Of a stretch of DNA of 64,000 nucleotides, positions 13,801 to 26,979 are shown piece by piece. The DNA comes from Notamacropus eugenii (lineage: Eukaryota; Chordata; Mammalia; Diprotodontia; Macropodidae): NCBI RefSeq assembly GCF_028372415.1, contig NC_092874.1, forward strand, positions 336,430,651 through 336,494,650, read 5' to 3'. Every line of letters starts with the position of its first letter. Position 1 is the stretch's first letter. The notes beneath the pieces were generated by a model. It saw only the letters and a program-made list of their open reading frames with translations. It had not been told where the DNA came from and searched no databases. The position numbers and the translations under genes were made by a program.

Positions 13801-16800
13801 CATGTTTGTGGCAGGTCATTCTCAAGGTGACTTTTTGGTTCAGTATTCCTCGATACTAAGACTAGATAGTCCACCAACACCCATCCCCACCCTCCCAACC
13901 CTTCAAAAATAAAAGCTTTGGTAGAGGACTAATATGAGTGGAAAATATGAGAGGGCTATCATTGAAAGGTGACAATTCTGGGAACTTAGTGTCCTGACAT
14001 GTCTTAGACTACACCAGTTAGAGCCGTACATGTAGTAGGGTATCATTTCCCTTAGAGCTAGATGTAGAGTACTTAAAGTTCCTGTCTCTTAAAACTAAAA
14101 TCCAAGATTATCTACTATATTTTCTAACAAGAGAATTACAATTAGTTATTTCATCAGCAGTTCTTAACTTTTTGCTTTTCTTGGGAAAAGCATGTAGCTT
14201 TCTTTTAAGAATTAGGCACATAGATCAAAGTGTCTAAACTGTGAACAAAGAACAGTAAGCCCAACAGTTGTAAAAAAAATTTTGTTTCTCTTGTCTCAAG
14301 ATGACTTCTAGACTGTTTGCTTAAGTATAAGCTTCTTAACTGGCTTTATCCATAATCAATAAGGAAGAGCTTCTATTTAGTGGAAAATTTAACAGGGATG
14401 GATCAGTCAATGCCAGTCAGAGTCAGTAAATATATTTTAAGCACTTATTATGTGCCAAGCACTGTGTTAGACACAAAGGAAGGCAAGACAGTCTCTACTC
14501 TTAAGGGGTCAGAATCTAAATGGAGAGATAATATGCAAACAATTATGTATAAACAGTTAATACACAGGATACATAGGACATAATCCCCAAAGGGAAAGCA
14601 CTAGAAGAATTAAGAGATTAGGAAAAGCTTACTGTAGAAGATAGGAGTTTAGCTGGAACTTGGCCCTTGTAGAAACAATTCCCTTTTTAGAGTATCTCAG
14701 ACAGTTAATAAGTTTAGTCTCCTTAGCATGGAAGTATCATGATTGGAAACATTTGAATGATTTTGACTACTTAACACATTAAATAGAAATTTCAGAAGAA
14801 AAAAATCAGACCTTTAATATTCTGGCCATCACTTTTTTGGTAAAAAGGTAATTTTAGGCAAATTCTATATTGGTTGTTAGTAGTAATATGTTTTCTTCTG
14901 TCATTTTAGAAATATTTATTAAAGAGACTTACCCCAATGTGGCATATTTATTCAACTAAAATTCGTGAAAATAACTTACAAGATGACATTATGGTTATGT
15001 AAGTATTATTTTAAATATAGATGACTAAAAGAAATGATTGATGTGAATTGGTAGCCTATACCATACATACATTTATTGACTTGAATGAGTGTCACATATA
15101 TATGTAATTAATGGAGAGATTCGTTGACATCCATCCACAGAAGCACTGTTATTGGGGGGAAGCCTGAAAATTTATAGTTCTGGAGATAAACATACACACA
15201 TAAAAGTATGTTCTTAACATATAAATAAACCTTGTACTATTGAACCACAGCCAGGAAGTATATACACTCCAAGTTGTTTTGTGGAGCAGGATATCTCTCT
15301 CTAGTGTGATTTGGAATGCCAAATCCCTTGCTTATCATTGATTCTTAAAATTCCGTTCTTATAAAAATAACTCTAGGAAGTTAATACACATTGCATTTAT
15401 ATTTTAATGTAAATTTATCTGTTCTTTTGAAAGGTATTTGGATAGGACAAAGCAAAAAAAAAGGATAGAACCCGAAGGTATCAGTAGCCTGGAAAAATAG
15501 TATTATGGGGGTCACCATGTATGAAGATAGATACTGAAGGGGCAGGCCAAAAGGAGCTATTGAAGACAAACTTCACCTAATTCCCTCCTTTTTGCCCTGT
15601 TAAGCCACTCACATTCTTTTTCTCTGGCCTTCCATGACCAGTATCCTACATGTGTGAAATTTGTTGCTTGCATTTATGGATAGGATTAGGGAATGGAATT
15701 TGTAGGTATGAAAGACTCCCTTTCTCACAGAAGTGTGTGCATGTGTATGTGTATTTATATCTACATCCTACAGGTGAGGGATATCCATATATCTATATGG
15801 ATCAATATATAATGTAATATAATATAGATCTATAGCTCTGTTGATCTATATGGGTATTTGAGGGATACCAATATCAATATCCATATAGATGCACATACAC
15901 ATATCTACATATAATCTGGTTAGCACCATGCTCTAAATTTTCTGCTTAGACATTTTGTTTTGCCTTCGTCTCTCTCTGTCTTAAATGTGATATTAGAGTA
16001 TGGCTCATGGCAAAGTGATACAGTGGATGAAAGGACAAGTTGGTAGAAGGCAAGACCTGTATGTGAGAGAGTATGTAGGTAAGTGATTTTGTAGGGGAAA
16101 TGGCAAGAAGTAAGCAAAGATTATAGGACTGTAGACTTAGAAGTTAAAGGGATTTTGAAAATCATTTAGTATAACCCTATCATGTTACAGATGACAAAAA
16201 CTTAGGTCTTTTTGTGACTCCCTCAAGGTCTTAGTAATAAGTACCCAAGCTGGGATGTGAACTGTTCCTCTGACTCCAAATTTAGCACTATTTCCACTGT
16301 TAGTTGAAATCCATGTTGTTTAAATGAACTGAAATGGTCCATTTTTACAACGCTGATTCTTTGCCCCCTCTCTCTTACCCTCCCAAAAAGAACTGGGATG
16401 TCGGCTACATATTCTACATTGGTCATCCATTATGGATAGGGGATGAGAGGGATCGGAAAAGGAGACTGGATTCAATCTCTTGTGCATACTCAGGCAGACA
16501 GAAGAGCTCTGTACATAGCTCTGAACATGCACTTATTTGCATTGAATAGACTTCAGAAGGAATGAATCATGTCAAGCAAGCCAAGGCAGGCTCTAGAGAA
16601 GAGTATTAGTGACTTTGCTGAGCACTCATTTTTAGGTTCCCTTTTCTTTCTCTCTTCTCCTTAACACCTTAAGCTTGGTGGAAAAAAAATAAAACTCAGT
16701 TTTAAGTAAAGTATGAAGGGATTTTAGTTTTTAGAATATTGTCTAGATACTTAATATATATTTTATATATAATTCATTTTTAAGGGGAAAGAAACTGAAC

Positions 16801-19800
16801 TAACAAAGGATATGGACTGTCTGGGAAGGGAAAGAGAGGATCAGTGGTTCATTGTTAACTTCCAAAAAATACTAGTCTTACAGTTTTTTGTTTTTGGTGT
16901 CCCAGAGTCTCTCAACAAATGTTAGCCCAAACCTGCTCCATGTTTCTTATTCATAAGTCTGTTTCTTTTTTTCTTGATGTTATTAGAAGGCTATTTTGAA
17001 TTGCTCATCCTTTTAACAAATTGTATTCTTAGTTGAAAGAAGGACTTAGTAATGCAAAATAAACTGTTTTTCTTGGGTTTTTCTTTCAAGACCAACTCTG
17101 AGAAGTGTATTTGAAACAGCATGTTGGTTGGGACTTGAAGACTGTCTACAGCTGTCTACAGAAATGTTCTCTAAGTGGATGAATCATTCAGAGACCATTA
17201 AGTAAGAGTAATATTATAATTTCTCCTAAATCTTTGTGCTACTTTGACACATTCCATTATACTTATTTCTTGATTCCTCAGCTCTGTAATTTAGTTTTTC
17301 TCTTTTCATTTGGCTAACCCTTATTGCTGTTTCTCTGAAACTCCATTTTAAACTAGTTACAAGATATGGAAGTTTGGAAATGAGCCAATAAATTAATTAT
17401 CCATCTCTTTTCTAGTATTCTCCCTTGTCTCCTACTAGTATTTTACGTGTTCATTTGTATGCTGATTGACCAAAATTGGTTTGATCCCAGTGCTTTTGCA
17501 GCCTGCTTTACTATCCACTTGCATCAATGTTTTGGTCTGTGATTATAATCTTGCAAAGGGCAATGATTCCATCTATGTTAATTTCCTTCTTCGGGATTTA
17601 ACACTGTACCATGAGCTATTAGACGCAAAAAATGCTATAAATATATAAATACTACAAATAATCAACCTTCATAAATAAATATTTGTATTTATTTTTACAG
17701 GCAATCCTTGGATTTTGTTTTGTTTACCTAGATTACCTTTTCATGCTTCTCTTCATTCTTGTGTTTGAAAGTCAAATTTTCTTTTCAGCTCTGATCATTT
17801 CATCAAGAATGCTTGAAAGTCCTCTATTTCATTGAAAGACAATTTTTTCCCCTGAAGTATTATACTCAGTTTTGCTGGGGTAGGTGATTCTTGGTTTTAG
17901 TCCTAGTTCCTTTGACTTCTGGAATATCCTATTCCATGCCCTTCGATCCCTTAATGTAGAAGCTGCTAGATCTTGTGTTATCCTGATTGTATTTCCACAA
18001 TACTTGAATTGTTTCTTTCTAGCTGCTTGCAATATTTTCTCCTTGTCCTGGGAACTCTGGAATTTGGCCACAATATTCCTAGGAGTTTCTCTTTTTGGAT
18101 CTTTTTCAGGTGGTGATTGGTGGATTCTTTCAATATTTATTTTGCCCTCTGGTTCTAGAATATTAGGGCAGTTTTCCTTGAAAAATTTCATGAAAGATGA
18201 TGTCTAGGCTCTTTTTTTGATCATGGCTTTCAGGTAGTCCCATAATTTTTAAATTGTCTTTCCTGGATCTATTTTCCAGGTCAGTTGTTTTTCCAATGAG
18301 ATATTTCACATGATCTTCCATTTTTTCATTCTTTTGGTTTTGTTTTGTGATTTCTTGGTTTCTCATAAAGTCATTAGCCTCCATCTGTTCCATTCTAATT
18401 TTGAAAGAACTATTTTCTTCAGTGAGCTTTTGAATCTCCTTTTCCATTTGGCTAATTCTGCTTTTGAAAGCATTCTTCTCCTCATTGGCTTCTTGAACCT
18501 CCTTTGCCAGTTGAGTTAGCCTGTTTTTCAAGGTGTTATTTTCTTCAGCATTTTTTGGGGTCTCCTTTAGCAGGGTGTTTACTTGTTTTTCATACTTTGC
18601 TTGCATGTCTTTCATTGCTCTTCCCAGTTTTTCCTCCACCTCTCTAACATAATTTTCAAAATTTTCTGAGCTCTTTTTGAGCTTTTCCATGGTCTGATCC
18701 CATTGAGTGGGCTGGGATACAGAAGCCCTGACTTCTGTATCTTTCCCTGATGGTGAGCACCCCTCTTCCTCATCAGAAAGGAGGGGAGGAGAAACCTGTT
18801 CACCAAGAAAGTCACCCTCTATAGTCTTGTTTTTTTTCCCTTTTCTGGGCATTTTCCCAGCCAGTGACTTGACCTCTGAATATTCTCCTCACACTCACCT
18901 CGCCTCCTGATCCTCCCAGCCAGTGCTTGGGGTCTGAGACTCAAATGCTGCTTCCCAGCCTCAGGGCTTTGGGTGGGGGCAGGGCTGCTATTCAGTGTGA
19001 GATCAAGTTCAGCTGCCCAGGTGGGGGCAGGGCCACCTCACAGGCTCAGTTCCCTCAGGGGATTTATGCAGAGACCTTCAACAATGTATCCAGGGTCCTG
19101 CCTGCTTGGGGAGCCCTGGTCTGCTCCCACCTCCACTGGTGCCTCCCAAGGGGGCCTGAGTCATGGGGGCTCCCCACTCCCCTCTCGACCTGCCGAAGAG
19201 ACCCTCTCACCGACCCTTGTCACCTGTGGGTGGAGGGACCCGCGTGGCTGCTGGAGATTCTGTCCCCGAAGCCTGCTCAGATCGGCTCCTCTCGGTGCTG
19301 GGCGGCCAACGCAGGGCTGGGCTCTGCTCCAGGTCCGGGGCGCGAGGGACCTTTTGCGAGAGGTTTTCAGGCTCTCTGGAACAGAAATCTTGTCCGCTCC
19401 GCTGTTTTGTGGCTTCTCCTGCTCCCGAATTTATTGGCAGCTCTTTTCTACAGATATTTCATGGGCTGTGGGTTTGGAGCTAGTGTATTTGTGTGTTTCT
19501 ACTCCGCCATCTTGGCTCCGCCCCTATCTCTTATTTTCAACTTAATGATAATTCTAAACCTTCTCTAGACCCTGTGCTTTCTAACTTTATCAAATAGCAT
19601 GCCTCTAAATTACTTTTTTCATCTCACTGTAATATCAACCTCTTGACAACTTCTAAGAACAAATAATTATGAGGTGTATTGTGTATTATATTTTACAGAA
19701 ACTCTAATCTCATTAAATATGAAGTTATGTGTTATGCTATTGCCATGGGAAGTGATGAAGAATGGGACTTTTTGTTGAATGCTTATGAAAATGGTGAATT

Positions 19801-22800
19801 TAAAGCCTATAGGGATGAAATAATAAATTCATTGAGCTGCAGCAAATATCCATGGATACTTTACAGGTGATTTTTGTCAGTTTATTTCATTTCAAGTGTC
19901 TTGACTGAAAAATTATGTTAGTAACGTCATCCCACTTCTCAAAAAGGGAAAATAAAATGAACCTACAAAATCTGTGGTAAAACGAATATGTGAGTTTGGG
20001 CACTATAAGATGCAGTACATTTTGGAATTTTAAAATTCCACAACAAATTCCATTAATTTAAACAAAATACTTAGGACTTGTTTTGAATTTTTTACGTGAA
20101 TTCTTGACAGGTATATGGAATATGCTTTGGATTCAGACTTGTTTGCTTCTGAGTCATCAAAGATCATTGAAAGTGTGTCAGCAACTGAAATTGGTCGACT
20201 TGTAGCAAAGGAATTTTTAATCGACAAGTGGCAAGCTGTAATGAAAAAGTAAGTTTGGAATTAGTGGATACTACGTTGTTTCGGTCATTGGTTTCATGTG
20301 GGAAGCTCTGCTGTGCTGTAGAGTGGCCCCAGAAATCCTTTGAAATGATTAGAGAAAAATTTGCGACTCTTATCCTGTCACACCACAATTTAGCAGCATG
20401 AAAAGGGGAAAGCCTTCTTTTTACACCTGACTCAGTTTCATTCTTTGTGACATGGACTTAACATGCTCTGTACCATAGTTTGGGGGCTTAGCAAGTACTT
20501 GTCAGTGGATTTTTTCAGGTCTGGATCGTTGTGAAGAGAAAAGATGTTCTTTGTTAAGTGCTTGTAAAAGCAAATGCATTGCTTTGTAAATTATACTTGT
20601 TAGAAAATTTTTATTTTTAAGTTGAAAAATTTTAGAAAAGAGAATATAATTATGTTAAACATAATATGTATTAAATCTATTTTAGTATACACATTTAGTA
20701 AGGAGTGGTATTTTAGGATAGATTGTGCAGCTATGCTGTGTGCAAGGCAAAAGTTAGTATAGGGGATAGAGAGTTGGGCCTTATACAACATTCCATATTG
20801 TTTTGGTAGAAACTGCTAGAGCTTGTGCTCCGTTGACATAAGTTTTCGATAATCCTAGATCACAATTGGGTCACCATTAAGACATTGACTCAGTGGAGAA
20901 AAGTACTGTGTACAGTTGTATAAGTGAGTGTTTGGAAACATAATGGAATGTCTGTGAGCGTCTAGTAAAAGGGATAAAAATGCAATTCATGATTTTGTGA
21001 GCTTTGTTGAATTGTTGAATTTTTCAGCAGAGAATTAGAGCTTATGGGAAATCCTAGTTTCATCTGAACATAGGATTTGTAAAGAAACGTTTTTCTTTAG
21101 ACAGGTTGTCGAAGTCTTATTTCCCGCTTCTAGATTGTGGAGTAAATTAGGGTGCTTATTTTAAGGACCTGATATATTTGGCATTCAACATTCTTTATGG
21201 CAACCCTTTTTTCTGTTCTATGCCTTTGGGACCCCCTTTAGTGACCAGCATTTTAGAAAGTACCCATCACCTCAATCAGGTTCTGCTTTTAACTCTGGAC
21301 TTTTCCAGCTCTACCAGAAAGGTCCCCTCCTTCAATTGGTTAGTTCCTACCCAGAACCTCTATTTGAGGAAATCCTGAAGTCTGCCATGCTCACTTCAGA
21401 CCTGGCTCTACCCCTGACTATTTGGTCTTTGGACTTTCCTCACACGGTTTTATGAGTTATCGTCTCTTATTAAATATAGGTCCTTAAGGATAGAAACTAT
21501 CTTTTGCTTGTATCTATATTCTCAGCACTTAGCAAAATGCCTGAAACATAGTAAATTTTTAATAAATGCCTTTTCTATCTGTCTAGCTAGTTAGTCGTCA
21601 TCAAAGAGCCACAGAGCTCCCCCACTGCCACCTTGGTTGTGTGATTCAGTCTTTTTTCAATCCCTGGCCTATAGTTATAGAGGCCCTATGCTCTGAACAA
21701 GGCCCTGTATAACACAGATGTGAACTTTGCCAGTGCTTCAAAACACTGTAGGGCCAGGCATGGTTGGGGGCTAGATGTGATTGGCTTTCAGGGGTCTGTT
21801 ATTAAGTATTACTTAGGTCCAGGCAGAGGAATTTAGGAACATTGCTAGAGTCTCATATCTTATTTGGCGTAGTCATCATATCATAACAACTTTTATTTAC
21901 TTTAAAATATTGACATGTTCAGTAACATTCAGATATCTCATTTTCCCTCAGCCAAACTGACAAAACATGTCAAGTTTACTAATGAAAATGTTGAGTCATT
22001 CTTTCTTATCTGGGAGAAAATATTGCTGTTCAAGGCTTCCAAATTCCTTCTTCAAAGAATATTACTTGTTTTCCTTGTTGGCAGTTTTACCAATGTGTTC
22101 CAATTCGTATTGTTGGAGTAAAATGGAGAACTGTGAAATTATTTGGGGGTTTTAATTAAAAACAAGGGTGAACCAGATTAATTAGAGCCCCCAAATAATC
22201 CCTTTTCCTTCAGAACAGGTTTATTTGTCCTTAATTATGCAGATAATTAAGAGAAGCCACGTGAGATGGTGGATAGAGGTCTGGCCTTGGAGATGGGAAG
22301 ATGGTTGTGGCACCCTGGCAGGGTCATTCAGCCTCTCCTTGTCCCAGGCAATTCTCTAAGACTATGTTCCTCCAGAGTAGCAGAAGCTTCAGTGTAGTGC
22401 CCCACACTGACGAAATAAAAGTTTTGGAACCACATGTATTTTGGAAACACAAAATTATCCAGGTAATTTTACCAGTTCTTCACTTCATCTGGGGGTATTT
22501 AGGCAGAAGTTTAGAGTTTTGTTCATCTGATTGACAATTTTAAAAAGTGACTACATTTTGATCTGTTTTCTTTTATACATAATGTCCTAACAATTTAATT
22601 TTTGATATCAGATATCTATTTCTGAAGTAAAGCAGTTGTACTGAGTTGTGGGATGGACCGACTAGAGACTTTAGTATTATATTAATCTCATTCTGATTTC
22701 TCTTTTTTAATGCATCTCAAAGTCCTGTGTTTGTTTTTTAAGCTATAGTAACACTTCTGGCAAGTGTTAACTATGGCTGCTAATGTTTTTTCTTCCGAAA

Positions 22801-25800
22801 ATTCAGAGATGTTAGTCTGTGTGAGCCAGTTCATTTAGGTGTGTCTTTTTCACTTCTATGAAATTAGTTGCTTTCCATGAAGTTTATTCTTCTGTAGGGA
22901 GGTGTTGAAATTTGACTTGAATGATATACCAGGAGTCCAGAGTCTCTGACACTTGGAAACCTGTATAGAACTTGGCTGTGGTAAACTGAGTCTACCACTC
23001 CTTTGGGGCATAAATCCTACTGCTGAACTTTACATAGAAATACCCACTAATTGGCATGATGTTTGTGACACTTCCTGACACTGATTCTGAGAACTTATTC
23101 TAAAATGATTCTGGTAGTAAGCTCCCAGATAGAGTGTACAAAATTACGACCTAAAGTTTCATTAATGATTTGAATATTGTTTGAGTATACACTGTCTTTG
23201 ACGCTATTTGAATGCCTCTATACTATTTACCAGCTTTGTCAGTTTTCTGAACAGGAAGCACAAGGCAGTATTACAACCACTGTATTTAGAAAGAAAATGA
23301 GAGTCTGAAAACATGATGATGAAACATGCCATTCATGCCCAGGTAGAGAGGTGATGAATTTAGAATGAAGAAAGAGACCTACATTTTCAAATGTGGCTAA
23401 TTTGAGAATTTCTTTTGCCAAACTATAGAGCTATGTGTTGAGGGTTTTTTTTTATTATTTTTGAACATTTGGGGGGAGTATAAGTGGGAGAGACAGATTA
23501 ATTTTAAAAAAAACTTGTTCCTGGAAAAATTAAAAAGAGAAGAGGGAAACCAGAATTTCAAATGAAAAGGAAAATTAATTTTTAAGTAAATTTTTTTCTC
23601 ATAAATTATGTTTATAATTTATATTATATTTATAATATAATTATATATAATTATAATATATTATTATAATTATTATAATATATTATTATAATATAAAAAC
23701 CCTAGAAGATCACATGTAAATAGGACTTCATTTAGAGGGAAGTGTTAAGGGATATACTTCTTTGGAGTTGGAAGACGAGGATGAATTGAAGATTCACTTA
23801 CCACACACATGCTATGTAAAATGTCATTTTGTCCTGCATAACTTTCCCTGTTACTGATTGAAATCTCGTTGCTTTGTAGGTATGGACAAGATTATTTATT
23901 CATTCTAGCAGGGAGTATTGCAGAATCTATATCCACAGATTCACAGGTCAAAGAAGTAAGTATCTTGAATAATACTAAACATGGTAATATTAATAATGTT
24001 TATAGAGCAATTAAATGTTTGCAAAGCTGTGTGTGTGTGTGTATGTGTATACCATATATAATACCTCATTTTCTCCTCCTAATGGTCTTGGGAGGTAGGT
24101 GCCATTATTATCTCTATCCATAGGTGAAAAAACTGAGTCTCAGAGAAGTCAGGTAATTTGGTTAGGATCACACAGTGGTGTGATGTGAACCTGAGTCTTC
24201 CTGACTCCACATCCAGTACTTGATTCACCTAGGCCATCTCGCTGTCTGAGGAATATGTGAACTGTGAAATATGATGTGGAAGGGGAAAGAAGGAAATAAG
24301 CATTTATTAAGCACCTACTATGTGCCAGGCACTGTGCTAAGTACTTAACAAATATTATCTCATTTGATGGTTATTTGGAGACTTAATTTTACATTTTTGA
24401 AAATAGTATAACTTGCATATTATAAGATGTAACACTTTACATATATTATTATATCATTTGATCTTGCACCAATCTTATGAGGTAAATAATGTAGGTGTAT
24501 TTATCTCCATTTTACAGATAGGGAAACTGAGCCTAAGAAGTTGTTACTTGGTCATAATCACAGCTATGTGTTGGAAGCAAAATTCAAACTCAAATCTCTC
24601 CTGGCTCTAAATCTAGAACTCTTTCTAGAACATTATACTGACTCTCAATAACATGAATGTTGTGATATTCCAAAATGTTTGTGACCTCAGTAGCACTATT
24701 ATCCCTATCAGGAAAATGATTATAATTATTTATTATTCCTTAGTTCTAAATAAAATAAGGGCTTCTTTCTGTTATTCTGAAAGCTTTGGCTGTAGTTCCA
24801 ACTTGAATATATTCACATTTCCTGGGAACAGAAAAGAGAACCAGCTCTGCGATTTCATTGGCTCATTGATGAGGAAATTCTCTAAATGCTTAGGTTAGCA
24901 CTTGCCTTTCTAGACTGAAGATAATGATCCTTGCTAGGGAAAACTGAAGCAAAAGTAGTTCTATATTTATATTAAAATGGAACATTTTTGTTTAGTCATG
25001 CCAACCTCATAGACACTTACTAGTCCTGCGACCCTGAGCAAGACAGTTTGCTCATAATTAAATGGGGATAATAACTGCACCTAACTCACAAGTTGGTGTT
25101 TAGGCTCAAAGGAGACAACAGATATAAAGTGCTTTGCAAATCTTAAAATATGATATAAATGTTCGCTATTCTCAAAAAGCAAAATGCTCTTAATAAAATT
25201 TCAATGTAAGGCACATTTATTACAACAGGCAAAGAATAAAAATGAGATTTGCATCTAAGCCTTAGTTAGGAAAAGAATGGTTATATTTCAGTGAGTCCCT
25301 TACTTCCCTGACCATTCGTTTCCTTTCCCAAATAAACATTGATGGGGAAAGTCCCAGTAGCATGAATGGAATGGTGAACTTTGAAAGTAGGGTCTTCCAT
25401 CTTCTTATAATTGCTTTCTGTGGAGATGGAGTTTACTTGCTTCCTTCAGGCATCATCATGCCCAGTTTTTGCCCTTAGCACAAGATGGTCAGATAGCAGA
25501 TAGCTCCCGCACTCTTCTGTTTGTTTCAAGTCCATTTTACCACTTAGCCAACAACTGATTGGTCTTCAGTGACTGGTTCATCCATCCACTGAGTCACTGT
25601 AACTCATACGCTATTGTTATGCCAGGCCATTGTTGCATTCCCTCTGTTCTCAAAAAAGGCCAATGACCTCATGAGGATGATACCTTGACTTGCTAATCAA
25701 TTGGATTTAAGTGAGGCAGAGTTCAACAAACTCGTCAAGTTTCACTCTCTCCTCCATGTTGTCCTTCTTCTGCCCAACTTTGCCTACCCCACTCTATGAC

Positions 25801-26946
25801 CCAATGGTGTCTACTCATACTCAGGCCTATTGCATTCTGTGAAACTAAGTCCTTTAGCAGAGGGCTCTGTCCCCTTTCAGCATCTTGAAAGGGAGAAGAA
25901 AGAGGAAAGAATACTCAGTAGTTTACAAGAAACATACTTAAAATACAGAGATTCACAGTTTATCATACCTATGCACGTGATTCTTAGGTCTACTTATCTA
26001 GTCCTAACATATTTCTTGACCTCCAGTCTCAGCTGCCTATTGGATATTTTGGGCTGGATGTCCCATAGACATCTTAAACTCAATATGTTTGAACTCATTA
26101 TCTTTTCCCCCAAAGTCTCCCCTCTTCCTAACTGCATTGTTGAGGGTACTACCATCCTCCCAGGCTGGCAACCTAGGTGTCGTCTTCAGCTGTATTATCT
26201 CTCACTCACTATATCATTATTTCCCAAGTCTCATCTACCTCCACAACAACTGCCTTCTATGCCTCCTTCTCTTCTCTGGCATTACCATTACCTGGTACAG
26301 GCCATCATCACCTCATGCCTGGATTGTTGTAGCAGCATTTATCTCTCTGCCTTATCTCTCCTCACATGAATCCATCTTACACTCAACTAGCAAGGTCATC
26401 TTCCTAAAGTGTAGGTCTCACCCTGTCATCCCGCATTCAATAAACTCCAGTGGCTCCTAGATACCTCTGGCATGAAACACAAAATCCTGCTTTGATTTTT
26501 AATGCCCCTTCCTATCTTTCCAGTCTTATTTATATATTACCTCCCTCTCCTGGATACTAATGCTAGAGTCATTAACTTCCTTGCTGTTCCTTGCACATGA
26601 AATTCCATTTTCTGATTCTACATTTTCACTGGCTATCTCTCCTGTCTGGACTTCTCTGCCTCTTCACATTTATCTTCTGCTTTCTCTGGCTTCCTTCAGG
26701 TCTCAGCTGAGAGGTCTTCAGTCCCACCTTCAGCAGTAAGCCATTCCTGGTCCCCTATAATGTTCTTTCCTTCTGAGGTTGCCTCTAAATTATCCTGTAC
26801 ATATTTTGTGTGGTACATCACTGTTTGAGCGTGAGAATTCCCTACTAAATTCATTAGAATTTCCATTAGAACATGAGCTCCTTGAGGAGAGTTTGCTTTA
26901 TTTTTTGTGTCGAATTTTTTTGTGTGTAGAATATTTATTATATATA

Positions 26947-26979
<33 letters not shown>

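Larger units (their letters stand above)
20249..23879 (+). other. LVRN: LVRN 3.6 kb intron, mostly single-copy
   Basis: Holds short SINE scraps (21,470-21,590; 22,250-22,360 with 'ggtggatagaggtctggcct'), a 22-bp-stem hairpin at 22,138 and an AT palindrome region at 23,600. The rest shows no exon or repeat I can identify. Confidence 0.55.
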
